This document shows, in pieces, positions 45,234 through 54,326 of a DNA stretch of 64,000 bases. The position numbers were made by a program, and so were the translations under genes. Position 1 is the first letter of the stretch, and every line of letters begins with the position of its first letter. This stretch comes from Rhizobium sp. Root708 (lineage in GTDB: Bacteria; Pseudomonadota; Alphaproteobacteria; Rhizobiales; Rhizobiaceae). Location of the stretch: contig NZ_LMHV01000044.1 of assembly GCF_001429725.1 (NCBI RefSeq), positions 186,001 to 250,000 of the forward strand. The letters are read 5' to 3'. The notes beneath the pieces were generated by a model that worked only from the letters and a program-made list of their open reading frames with translations, searched no databases and was not told where the DNA came from.

Positions 45234-47600
45234 TTAACGGTTGCTGGCTGCTGTCAGCATTTCTTTCACCTTCTGAGCAAGATCGTCCATTGCGAACGGC
45301 TTCGTGATCATCTCCATCCCAGGCGCCAGGAACTCGGCACGCGCGGCTGCGGCTGCGGCATAGCCTGTAATGAACAGAACATTCAGGTCGGGACGAGCAA
45401 CAATGGCAATTTCCGCGAGCTGCCGACCGTTTATTCCGGGAAGACCGACATCGGAGACGAGCAGATCGATACGCTCCTCGCCCTCAATGACAGGCAAAGC
45501 TTGGGTGCTATCGATCGCTTCGATCACGCGGTAACCTAGCTCGGTCAAGACGTCTACGACGAGCATACGTACGGAATCGTCATCCTCGACGACGAGAACC
45601 GTCTCTCCCTCGCCCCGAGGCAGTGCGGGTTCCGTATCTACCGCAACTGTTGCGGGCCCGTCGTGTGCCAGGTCCCCAGGAAGATAGAGCTTGATCGTCG
45701 TTCCAATCCCCACCTGGCTATAAATTCGGGCATGCCCTCCCGATTGCTGCGCGAAACCATAAATCATGGACAGTCCGAGCCCCGTTCCCTGGCCGATGGG
45801 TTTCGTCGTAAAAAACGGATCGAAAGCCTTATCGATAGTGGTCTGCGACATTCCCGTGCCGGTATCGCTGACAGCAAGAACGACGTAACTTCCCGGCTTC
45901 AACGTCTCGCCACGGGCGAGGTCGCCGTTGGCGAAAACGATGTTGGTGGTTTCGATCGTCAGCTGGCCCCCATTCGGCATGGCGTCGCGTGCATTGATAA
46001 CGAGGTTAAGGATCGCACTTTCAAGTTGATTGGCATCGGTGACGGCTTTCCACGTCTCGGGAGCAAGATTGATCAAAAGCTCGACCTGTTCGCCGAGCGT
46101 ACGTTGGAACAGTTCCTGCATGGACCCGACCAGTTGCTTTACGTCGACCGGCTTTCGATCCAAGGACTGGCGGCGTGAAAATGCCAAAAGGCGATGGGTC
46201 AAGGCCGCGGCGCGATGGGCAGAGGATGTGGCTGCATCGATGAACCTGTCGAGATCATCCGTCCTGCCGGCCGCTATTCTCCGCTTGATGATGGAAAGCG
46301 CGCCGATCACGCCGGTAAGCATATTATTGAAATCGTGCGCAATGCCGCCGGTCAGTTGGCCGACCGCCTCCATCTTCTGTGCCTGTCGCAGCTGGGCTTC
46401 GGTGTCCTCGAGGACGACCTTTTGCTGTTTTTCGGCCGTCACATCACGGCCATACGCATAGACGCGGTCATCTTCGCGGGACGTCATCCATGAAATGATC
46501 CGGGGGGATCCGTCATGGTGTGTCATCCTCACCTCTAGCTCCGTGTGGGTGTTCTCCGACGCCCTCTGCAGATCGGGCCTTGTCCGATCGCGGTCCTCAG
46601 GCCAGACGGTGTCCAGTACTCTTTTGCCTACCACATCGTCAGGCGCGTGACCGAGAATGTCGAACCACGACGGACTGACATCGCGAAATACACCGTCGGT
46701 ATCGACCACGACCAGAAGATCACGCGAATTCTTCCAGACGCGGTCTCGCTGACGCAGGCTTTCACGCGCGATCTCGGCAAGCGTCTCATTCGCCTCGCGC
46801 AAGCTTTCCTGGGTCCGTTTGGCTTCCGTGATATCGAAAATGACGCCGACATAGCGGCTCCCACTGGTTTGGATGTCATCGACATACTCTCCGCGGCGCG
46901 CGAGCCAGCGCTCTTCTCCGTCGTTTGCGCGCGTGACCCGGAACTCGATATTCCGCTCATTCTGAAGGTCATCAGGAGTGTTGAGATCTATGATCTGCTC
47001 GTCGTCAGGATGGATAAGACCGTTGAGCGTCCTGACCGGTAGGATTTTGGTAGGGTGCAGGCCGAACAACCGGCAGAGCTGCTGAGATACACTTATGGTT
47101 CCATATCCGACGATGTACTCGAACGTACCGATACCGCCTGCAGACTGCGCTATTCGAAGTTGTTCATCGACGCGCTTCTGTGCGGTAATGTCGATCAATG
47201 ACCCAATGAATTTTGCCGGCTCGCCGTCCGCCCCGCGGACAGCGCGGCCATTGGCGCGCACCCAACGATAGCCACCGTCGGGGCGCAGCAGCCGGTATTC
47301 CTTGAAGAAGACTTCAGAGCCAGCAAGAATTCCTGCCACTGCGATCTTAACCCGCTTGAGATCGTCGGGATGGATGGAGGCAAAAAAACGATCGGGCGAG
47401 ACGCCATCGGCCAGCTCGACTGGATCTTGATTGGTTATGGCTGCAAACTGCGCATCCGCAACCAGGCGTTTCTCAGCGATGTCCCATTCCCACCCACAGG
47501 TCGCCCCGGCCGCATCAAGCACCAATTGAAGACGTCGCTGTGCTGCGTCTATTTCTGCACGCAGATGTTCAAGTCTCGGACCGTCGGCACTATCAATCAT
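45234..47600 (-). CDS. PAS-containing hybrid sensor histidine kinase
   Basis: A 788-residue cytoplasmic hybrid kinase with no membrane segment. Three PAS/PAC modules (about 20-145, 145-270, 290-400) are followed by a HisKA core with the phospho-His in TGGIAHDFNNML, an HATPase with DTGTGMSQ and GTGLGLSMIYGF, and a C-terminal receiver (about 665-780) with LLVSDVGLPGING. It starts 29 bases after the cheC stop, on the same strand, so it is probably the last gene of the chemosensory operon and could pass signals to or from it. Confidence 0.88.
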   Translation of the reverse strand: MIDSADGPRLEHLRAEIDAAQRRLQLVLDAAGATCGWEWDIAEKRLVADAQFAAITNQDPVELADGVSPDRFFASIHPDDLKRVKIAVAGILAGSEVFFKEYRLLRPDGGYRWVRANGRAVRGADGEPAKFIGSLIDITAQKRVDEQLRIAQSAGGIGTFEYIVGYGTISVSQQLCRLFGLHPTKILPVRTLNGLIHPDDEQIIDLNTPDDLQNERNIEFRVTRANDGEERWLARRGEYVDDIQTSGSRYVGVIFDITEAKRTQESLREANETLAEIARESLRQRDRVWKNSRDLLVVVDTDGVFRDVSPSWFDILGHAPDDVVGKRVLDTVWPEDRDRTRPDLQRASENTHTELEVRMTHHDGSPRIISWMTSREDDRVYAYGRDVTAEKQQKVVLEDTEAQLRQAQKMEAVGQLTGGIAHDFNNMLTGVIGALSIIKRRIAAGRTDDLDRFIDAATSSAHRAAALTHRLLAFSRRQSLDRKPVDVKQLVGSMQELFQRTLGEQVELLINLAPETWKAVTDANQLESAILNLVINARDAMPNGGQLTIETTNIVFANGDLARGETLKPGSYVVLAVSDTGTGMSQTTIDKAFDPFFTTKPIGQGTGLGLSMIYGFAQQSGGHARIYSQVGIGTTIKLYLPGDLAHDGPATVAVDTEPALPRGEGETVLVVEDDDSVRMLVVDVLTELGYRVIEAIDSTQALPVIEGEERIDLLVSDVGLPGINGRQLAEIAIVARPDLNVLFITGYAAAAAARAEFLAPGMEMITKPFAMDDLAQKVKEMLTAASNR

Positions 47601-47629
47601 TTAGTCAGCCTATTTTCACCGAGCTTATG

Positions 47630-48268
47630 CTAGTCGGTTTCAGTCATCACCCGTTCGATGAAGTCGCCAATGAGTTGCTTCAACTTCACCAGGGATGGAA
47701 GATCCATGATCATAGCGATATAACCCCGTATATCGCGCTCTCTTACCGAGAAGTTGATGTAGAGGAATAGTACAAAACTTCCTTCGCCGCTGATATCGTA
47801 ATCCTCAAACAGCAACGCGCTGTCCCCGCGCCGTACATCGGGCAAAGACATCTTCAGGCTGTGTTGCAACATGTTTGCCATGGAGCCAAGACAGCCGTTC
47901 AGTATCACATTGCCGGTCTCGGCCAGCGCCTCGTCTTCCATGTCCAGAAGTTCGGCCTCGTCCATTTCGTCGCCGACAATAGCGCGCACGAGCGAAAGCC
48001 CATTGCTCTGAGGGAAAATCAGCAACGCACGGCCAGAAAAGGGACCCTCAAACTGCTGCTGAACAGCGATCAGGGACTCGCTTTCCCGTTGCCCAATCAG
48101 TGACGCTGCCGACTTCCGAGTGACAATCTCGACCGATGGCACGGAAAGGAGGACTTCCCTCTTGACCATCTTGCGCAGGCTCGCTGCGGCGCGGCTGACA
48201 CCTATATTGACGAGCTCGGTGAGCGCGTCCCGCTCGAGTTCGTCGAGGTCGATGGTATCCTCTGTCAT
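47630..48268 (-). CDS. cheC: CheC-family phosphatase
   Basis: A 212-residue CheC protein. Both half-sites of the CheC/CheX/FliY phosphatase pattern (E-x-x-N) are visible: LTELVNIGVSRAAASL near residue 16 and LAETGNVILNGCLGSM near residue 113. It would dephosphorylate a receiver such as the one encoded just upstream, whose stop it overlaps by four bases. No cheD partner is present in the window. Confidence 0.85.
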   Translation of the reverse strand: MTEDTIDLDELERDALTELVNIGVSRAAASLRKMVKREVLLSVPSVEIVTRKSAASLIGQRESESLIAVQQQFEGPFSGRALLIFPQSNGLSLVRAIVGDEMDEAELLDMEDEALAETGNVILNGCLGSMANMLQHSLKMSLPDVRRGDSALLFEDYDISGEGSFVLFLYINFSVRERDIRGYIAMIMDLPSLVKLKQLIGDFIERVMTETD

Positions 48269-48648
48269 GCGCCTGACTTTTTAAGCCGAAGGGCGGCTCC
48301 GGAGATGAACGAACTGAGGGCGTCCTGAGTGACCGGCTTGGCGACAAAAGTGGCGTTCAGGGCACGAACCCTGGCGACAATCTCATCCTGAACATTGGCG
48401 GTGATGACCGCGATCGGCATGTGGGGATGCGCGGAGCGGAGCTCCGACGCTAGCTCGAGACCGTCTTTTTCAGGCATGTTGAAATCCAGGATGGCGACAT
48501 CGACCTGCTGGGAGCCAACAAGGGTCAACGCATCCGCAGCACTACCGGCTTCAACGCGTGTCCATTCGGGCTGCAAGGCTGCGATTGCTTTGCCCGCTAC
48601 TATTCGAGCCAATTTACTATCATCCACGACCAGAACGGTTACCGTCAT
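48265..48648 (-). CDS. Single-domain response regulator (CheY-like)
   Basis: A 127-residue receiver. The acidic pair is in VLVVDDSKLAR, the phosphoacceptor Asp in VAILDFNMPEKDG, Thr in AVITANVQDE and the Lys in FVAKPVTQ. ATG 48648 has GAGGG upstream. It ends in an ATGA overlap with cheC, so it is the likely phospho-acceptor for CheA and the likely target of CheC. Confidence 0.9.
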   Translation of the reverse strand: MTVTVLVVDDSKLARIVAGKAIAALQPEWTRVEAGSAADALTLVGSQQVDVAILDFNMPEKDGLELASELRSAHPHMPIAVITANVQDEIVARVRALNATFVAKPVTQDALSSFISGAALRLKKSGA

Positions 48649-48739
48649 TTTACCCTCGAAAATTTCTGCGACCAAAGAGATCGCTCCTATGCTGCACTTA
48701 TTTGTCCGAACATGCCTTCGCAAGTTGAACAGACCGCTC

Positions 48740-48994
48740 TTAGCGGCTTTCTCCAAGGTTTGCGGTTAGTTCAGCAAAGACCTTGTCTGATATCGATGAC
48801 GAGGCAGGGGTGCCCCTGATACTTGGCCGGAAAACCATCATTGCCTGCCAGAGGGCGGTGTGGATCGTCGTCGCGGCGCTAAGATCGATATATAGGTCCG
48901 GATGGAGATCCATGTAGCCCACCAGCGTTTCAACTTCCTCGACGCCACATGGACCGGTCAACCGAATTGAGTTGTCGACTACGCTAACAGTCAT
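48740..48994 (-). CDS. STAS-like protein in chemosensory operon (84 aa)
   Basis: A short domain MTVSVVDNSIRLTGPCGVEE followed by YIDLSAATTIHTALWQAMM, which resembles a STAS fold (anti-anti-sigma type) but is not certain. It overlaps the cheA stop by four bases. Such proteins in non-flagellar chemosensory sets may provide an alternative output. Confidence 0.6.
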   Translation of the reverse strand: MTVSVVDNSIRLTGPCGVEEVETLVGYMDLHPDLYIDLSAATTIHTALWQAMMVFRPSIRGTPASSSISDKVFAELTANLGESR

Positions 48995-50949
48995 CGTATC
49001 AGCTCCGCGAGATCCAGGACGAGGAGGACCCTGCCGTCGCCGAGCAACGTAGTACCAGCTACACCCGTGACGCCCTGGAGAAGGCCCGAGAGCGGCCGCG
49101 TCAAGGTTTCGGCTCTTTCGGCGATTGCGTCGACCGCCACTCCGATTTGATCATCGCCGACCTGAACGACCAAGATTTTGAAATCTTGGACGGCGGCTCT
49201 GGTACGCGGGACCTGCAGCAGTTCGGCCAGATCAAGCAAAGGGATGGTACGATTGCGCAGGATGAATGCGCGACCTTCCTTGATCGGCTGGACGGCCGCC
49301 GCTGGCAGCTTCTGCGTCTCGAGGATTTCCGAAATCGGGATGCCATATCGCTCGCCGCCGACCTCGACGACCATGAGCTGCGTCATTGAAAAGCTGATCG
49401 GGAGCCGGAGCGTAAAGGTGGTTCCCGATCCCGGGGTGCTTTGCATGTCTAGCGTCCCTCCAAGCCGCCGGATGGCTCGCTGGACCGCATCCAGGCCGAC
49501 CCCGCGGCCAGAAAGTTTGGACACCTCCGAGGTCGTCGAAAAGCCCGGTGCAAAGACAAGGAGGAGGGCTTCGCTCTCGGGCAACGCTGCCGCGTGGTGT
49601 GAGGTCAACAGACCACGGTCAACGGCGGCCTTGCGAATGACCTCCGCGTCCATGCCACGGCCATCGTCGGTGACTTCAATCTCGATCTGGTCGCCACGTC
49701 GCCGTGCACGAAGAAGGATACGTCCTCTCGCCGGTTTCGCCAACCGCAGCCTTTCGCCTTCAAGCTCAATGCCGTGATCGAGCCCGTTTCGAACAAGGTG
49801 GAGCAGCGGCTCGAACAGATTTTCGACGATTTCCCGATCGGCTTCGACCGTCTCTCCTTCGATCACAAGATCAAGCGCCTTGCCAAGCTTAACCGACGTT
49901 TCGCGGACGAGCCGCGGAAACCGGCGAAAGGTCTGCTCAAGGGGAACCATCCGAGCCTGGGTGACGGCGTTATAGAGCGATGCCACAAGCCTTTCGATTT
50001 CCGCGTGGCTGGAGCCAATGCGCCTGGACAGAGCGCCGTCACCCCGGCTTCGGGCATCCTCGGCCAGTGGCGCAAGGCCGTTTTTGGCCGTTACCAGTTC
50101 GCCGGCGATCTCGATCAGCTTGTCGATCCGCGCCGTATCCACCCGCATTGTCGTCTGGCGATCAGCGAGGCGTGCCGGCGGGTCATCGGTTGCCATGGAT
50201 GCAGGCTGATCGTCGGGCCGCGGCAACTCAATAAGCGAAACCTGGTCGGGGATAAGCCGGAACACGGCCTCCAGATCCGACAGCGGCCCATCGGTGACAG
50301 CCTCAATCACCAGACTGCAGCGGAAGGGATCGTAATCGTTCTTTGAGGGAAACGGCTCCTTGAGGGAAAGTGTCACGTGTCGAAGGTTGGGCAGGCGCGA
50401 GATCGTCGCCAGAGGGTCGTCGCCGTTGAAGAAGCACTCCGGATGCGGCTCATAGCGAATGGCGATCGTGGATCCCGAAGTGTCGGAAGGAGAAAATCGC
50501 TCGGCAAGCGAAAACGCCCAATCCGGTATAGCGGTCAGGGGTAGGGTCGCTTCGTCTGATTCACGCTCCGTCATCTCGCTGGCCAAAAGCCCGAGAAGCC
50601 GCAGGGCCTGTTTGTCCTGCGCATCAGACAGATGCCCAGTCTCAACGATCGCTTCGATGCTGTCGTCAACCCATTCTATTACCGACAATAACGGATCGAT
50701 CAGTGTCGCGTCCACAGCGATGGTGCCCGCACGTGCCTGGGACAGAAGATCTTCGGCGTGGTGCAGCACGTCTTGCATCGGTACCAGATCGAATAGGGCG
50801 ACCGAGCCTTTCAGTGTATGGATTGCCCGAAAAGCGCTTTCGAGGTGTTCGCGATTGCCGGCGTCTGTCTCGAGCGCCATCAGGTCGTCAGAGGCCCGCT
50901 GAACCAGCTCGCGCGCCTCGATGGCGAATTGTTCGATCAATTCGTCCAT
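48991..50949 (-). CDS. cheA: Chemotaxis-type histidine kinase CheA
   Basis: A 652-residue CheA. The N-terminal HPt domain carries His44 in AIHTLKGSVALFD. A linker domain follows (about 140-250), then dimerisation and ATPase domains (LVRNGLDHGIE, DDGRGMDAEVIRKA) and a C-terminal CheW-like domain (about 515-650). It is immediately adjacent to cheR (no gap). It would phosphorylate CheB and the single-domain receiver. Confidence 0.93.
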   Translation of the reverse strand: MDELIEQFAIEARELVQRASDDLMALETDAGNREHLESAFRAIHTLKGSVALFDLVPMQDVLHHAEDLLSQARAGTIAVDATLIDPLLSVIEWVDDSIEAIVETGHLSDAQDKQALRLLGLLASEMTERESDEATLPLTAIPDWAFSLAERFSPSDTSGSTIAIRYEPHPECFFNGDDPLATISRLPNLRHVTLSLKEPFPSKNDYDPFRCSLVIEAVTDGPLSDLEAVFRLIPDQVSLIELPRPDDQPASMATDDPPARLADRQTTMRVDTARIDKLIEIAGELVTAKNGLAPLAEDARSRGDGALSRRIGSSHAEIERLVASLYNAVTQARMVPLEQTFRRFPRLVRETSVKLGKALDLVIEGETVEADREIVENLFEPLLHLVRNGLDHGIELEGERLRLAKPARGRILLRARRRGDQIEIEVTDDGRGMDAEVIRKAAVDRGLLTSHHAAALPESEALLLVFAPGFSTTSEVSKLSGRGVGLDAVQRAIRRLGGTLDMQSTPGSGTTFTLRLPISFSMTQLMVVEVGGERYGIPISEILETQKLPAAAVQPIKEGRAFILRNRTIPLLDLAELLQVPRTRAAVQDFKILVVQVGDDQIGVAVDAIAERAETLTRPLSGLLQGVTGVAGTTLLGDGRVLLVLDLAELIR

Positions 50950-51816
50950 CTATAACTCTCTCGTCTCGCGATATACGATGGCATCGGGGAAACGGACGGG
51001 TTCGAAGGTCTCGGATATCCTCGACATGGACTCGGTGTGGCCAAGGCATACATAGCCGCCCGGATGAAGCATTTCATGAATGTTCCGCGCCGCAACCTCG
51101 CGCGCATCCTCGTCGAAATAGATAAGCAGATTGCGGCAGAATATCACATCAAAACCACCAAGCGCGGTCAGGCTGTGGCGATCGACGATATTGCCCTTGG
51201 TGAAGGTGACGGATTCCCTCAGATCACCGATCAACCGGCGTTGCTGATCCTGCTCAGGCTCGAAATAGCGATCAAGAAGATTCCGGGGGAGCCTAGAAAG
51301 CGACCGCCGGCCGAAATAACCTTCGACGGCGCGCTGCAGGATCTCGGTATCTATATCAGAACCGACGATTTCGATATTGTAGGAATCGACCAAAGGCCAG
51401 CTCTCAAGCAGCCAGATCGCAATGGAATAGGGTTCTTCGCCGCTGGAGCATGGCATCGACCAGATACGAATGCGGTCACCTGGTCCTTTCGAACGAATGA
51501 GGTCGGGAAGGATTGAGTTGCTCAAGCATTCGAGCTGGTGCAGTTCGCGATAGAAATAGGTCTCGTTGACCGTAAAGCTGTTGATCAGTAGTTCAGATTC
51601 AACAAGATCGCCGCGCAGGATCAAGATGTAATCCCTGACCGACTGCGCCCGTCGCTGGCGGATGAGATCGGAGACGCGTCGCTCGATGTAATAGCGCTTG
51701 GCTTCACCGAAAACCATACCGCTTCGTTTGTATATGAGGGCGCAAATCTCCTCGAGGTCGCCCGACGACAGCGGCTGCGCCCAGTGGTCCTGGAAGGCGA
51801 ACGGAGGTACGGCCAT
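50950..51816 (-). CDS. cheR: Chemoreceptor methyltransferase CheR
   Basis: A 288-residue SAM-dependent methyltransferase with the N-terminal helical domain and the pattern LLINSFTVNETYFYRE, then IWSMPCSSGEEPYSIAIWLL (SAM binding) and FDVIFCRNLLIYFD. It methylates receptor glutamates. ATG 51816 overlaps the cheB stop by one base (TGATG). Confidence 0.92.
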   Translation of the reverse strand: MAVPPFAFQDHWAQPLSSGDLEEICALIYKRSGMVFGEAKRYYIERRVSDLIRQRRAQSVRDYILILRGDLVESELLINSFTVNETYFYRELHQLECLSNSILPDLIRSKGPGDRIRIWSMPCSSGEEPYSIAIWLLESWPLVDSYNIEIVGSDIDTEILQRAVEGYFGRRSLSRLPRNLLDRYFEPEQDQQRRLIGDLRESVTFTKGNIVDRHSLTALGGFDVIFCRNLLIYFDEDAREVAARNIHEMLHPGGYVCLGHTESMSRISETFEPVRFPDAIVYRETREL

Positions 51817-52895
51817 CAGCAGACCCGATCCAGAAGATGCTGCCCGATCCGGCCCAGCCGCTTCACTTCGGTTGCCCCGCCGCGCTGCACCAACTCGCCC
51901 GGCATTCCCCACACCACAGCGGTCTCCTGTGCCTCCGCAATCGTATGACCGCCCGCCGACCTAAGGTCGGCCATGGCCGCAGCACCATCGTTTCCCATGC
52001 CGGTCATCAGAACACCGATCAAACTTTCGGCCGGTACGTGCTTCATCGCCGAGCGTACCATCCGATCGACGCTTGGGTGCCACCGAAACTCGGGATCGCT
52101 GGGTGCCGCCATCGCCACCAGAGCTCCTGCGCGCGAAGAGATCAGGATGTCGGCATCGCCTTTGGCGATGTAGACGTTACCCGGTTCAAGCCTCGCCGGC
52201 CGAAGGACCTCTGAAACCGTCATCGCGCATATCTTGTCGAGACGCCGGGCGAGGGCACCTGTGAAGGAAGCAGGCATATGCTGCGCGACTACGACTGGCC
52301 ATTTGAAATCAGACGGCAAGCAGGCAAGCACCGCATCCAACGCTGGCGGTCCGCCGGTCGACGTGCCGATCAGCACCAGACCATGCTCAGTGGCCTCTTT
52401 CGGAGGAGGGAACGCGGTATCTCGCGGCTTTGGGGAGGATATGGGTCGGGCCCGCGAAAGGCGGAGGCGCTCGGCCAGCCGGCGGCTGCGCCGGATGTGT
52501 ACGGAGGCCGCGATGCGAACCTTTTCCACAAGGCGCGGCGCCAGCTCCTCGATTCCGAGGGAAATGGCGCCAGCCGGTTTGGCAATGAAGTCGACCGCGC
52601 CGATCTCCAGCGCCCTCAAAGTCTCGTCCGCCCCCTCATTTGTGAGCGAGGACACCATCACCACGGGACAAGGATACTCGAGCATGATGCGGTCGAGACA
52701 AGCTAGACCGTTCATCCGTGGCATATGAATATCCAAGGTCACCACGTCAGGCCTAAAGGTCGAGATGATCTTCAACGCCTCCTCGCCGTCGCTAGCAAAC
52801 CCGACCTCGAAATCGGCTTCGGCGCCGAAGATCTGGCCGAGCAACTTCCGCATCAAAGCGGAATCTTCAACGATCAGGAGACGGATCATAGTCAA
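51816..52895 (-). CDS. cheB: Chemoreceptor methylesterase CheB
   Basis: A 359-residue protein with an N-terminal receiver (Asp in VVTLDIHMPRMNG) and a C-terminal methylesterase domain. The catalytic triad is Ser in LIGTSTGGPPAL, His in VVAQHMPASFTGALA and Asp in GMGNDGAAAM. With CheR it sets receptor methylation, so adaptation is intact in this system. It overlaps the triple-CheW stop (ATGA). Confidence 0.93.
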   Translation of the reverse strand: MTMIRLLIVEDSALMRKLLGQIFGAEADFEVGFASDGEEALKIISTFRPDVVTLDIHMPRMNGLACLDRIMLEYPCPVVMVSSLTNEGADETLRALEIGAVDFIAKPAGAISLGIEELAPRLVEKVRIAASVHIRRSRRLAERLRLSRARPISSPKPRDTAFPPPKEATEHGLVLIGTSTGGPPALDAVLACLPSDFKWPVVVAQHMPASFTGALARRLDKICAMTVSEVLRPARLEPGNVYIAKGDADILISSRAGALVAMAAPSDPEFRWHPSVDRMVRSAMKHVPAESLIGVLMTGMGNDGAAAMADLRSAGGHTIAEAQETAVVWGMPGELVQRGGATEVKRLGRIGQHLLDRVC

Positions 52896-54322
52896 ATGCT
52901 GCCCGTCTTTTCCTCAATGTCGGCTTTGCCTTCAGTGATCGCGGCGACCACGTCCCGCTCTGCGTTGGTCAGAAGCTCCTGTGGGTCGACCAAAAGAACC
53001 ATCCGGCCATCCGCCTCGATATGCGCGATCCGATCGAAAACATCTGTTTGGTCGGAAGAAAACTCGGGCGCTGCGGAGAGTGCCGAAGCAGGGAGGGCCT
53101 TGATCTCCGACACCGCGTCGACCACGAAGCCCGCCTGAAGTCGCCCGATTGTCACCACGATCGCGCGGGCTGCGCTAATTTGCGTTGAAACCGGGCTATC
53201 AAAGCGGCTTCGCTGATCGATCAATGGAATGGCTCTGCCGCGCAGGTTGATGACGCCTGCGACAAAGGAAGGCGCACCGGGCATCCGCGTGACATCGGTA
53301 GGCACTCTGATAACTTCGTCCACCGAGACGATGGGAAGACCGTAGGTTTCCTCGCCAAGCTGGAAGATGAGGAAATGCTCGACTGCATCGTCCGCGTCAG
53401 GCGCTGTTTCCATTGGTACGGCTCCTGTTTTCTCTTCGATGACCTTTGCGACTTCGTCGTGACCGAAAAGCTTTTCCGGCGACAGTATCGAGATCAGACG
53501 TCCGCCTTCCGCGACCCTGCCGATCGCCGCGATTTGCGCGTCGCCGCGGCCGCGCTGCAATATGGCGGGCACGGTATCGATGTCTTGCTCGGGCAGTCGA
53601 AGGATCACGTCCATCTCGCCGACGACAAGACCGATCAGGTCGCCCCCGTGTTCGACAACCACGATCCGTGTTTCAGCTGTCGATCTGTTGCTTTCCAGGC
53701 CCATTAACGACGCTAAAGAGATCAAAGGCCGGACACTGCCGCGCAATGATATAAGCCCTATCACTGATTCCTGTCCATTCGCCAAAACAGCGACCGCGTC
53801 CTGCATCATTGCGATTTCGCGCACACGCTCAAGAGGCAGCCCGCAGAGTTGCTCTGCGACGCGAAACGTTAAAAATGGTCGCAGCGTCACGTTCGTTCGG
53901 CTGCTCCTGTCACGTACCTCGGATGCCACCCGCCCGAGAGGCGTACGCCGCGCCGTCTTGAATGCGGCATCGACAAGACCATCCAAGCCATCGAGCGGTA
54001 TGGCGGTTGTTTCGTCCGATAACTTGAGCACGTCATCGACAAGCAGACCGACCGCTCCACCCTGATCATAGACGATGACCTTGCCGTCGGAAGGAGAGGC
54101 GACCTCATCGCCGCTGATCAGCCGCCCCATCGACAGGATTGGCATCGGCCGGCCCCGTAGATTGGCGATGCCTATCAGAGCCGCGGGACCATTCGGGACC
54201 CGGGTGATGTGGCCAATTCTGACTACCTCCAGGACCCTGTCGGCGTCGATCTCGTGCTGCCGCTGCCCAACCTTGAACACGAGCCGACGTCGCAAGTCCG
54301 CCTTCAAGGGGGAGATTTCCAT
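52892..54322 (-). CDS. Triple-domain CheW adaptor
   Basis: A 476-residue protein of three consecutive CheW domains: about 8-150 (LVFKVGQRQHEIDADRVLEV, then GIANLRGRPMPILSMG), 160-300 (FLTFRVAEQLCGLPLERVRE, then GLISLRGSVRPLISLA) and 325-470 (FLIFQLGEETYGLPIVSVDE, then GVINLRGRAIPLIDQR). Classical CheW has one such domain. It would bridge several receptor or CheA contacts at once. It lies between the receptor gene (4-base gap) and cheB. Confidence 0.9.
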   Translation of the reverse strand: MEISPLKADLRRRLVFKVGQRQHEIDADRVLEVVRIGHITRVPNGPAALIGIANLRGRPMPILSMGRLISGDEVASPSDGKVIVYDQGGAVGLLVDDVLKLSDETTAIPLDGLDGLVDAAFKTARRTPLGRVASEVRDRSSRTNVTLRPFLTFRVAEQLCGLPLERVREIAMMQDAVAVLANGQESVIGLISLRGSVRPLISLASLMGLESNRSTAETRIVVVEHGGDLIGLVVGEMDVILRLPEQDIDTVPAILQRGRGDAQIAAIGRVAEGGRLISILSPEKLFGHDEVAKVIEEKTGAVPMETAPDADDAVEHFLIFQLGEETYGLPIVSVDEVIRVPTDVTRMPGAPSFVAGVINLRGRAIPLIDQRSRFDSPVSTQISAARAIVVTIGRLQAGFVVDAVSEIKALPASALSAAPEFSSDQTDVFDRIAHIEADGRMVLLVDPQELLTNAERDVVAAITEGKADIEEKTGSI

Positions 54323-54326
54323 CGTG

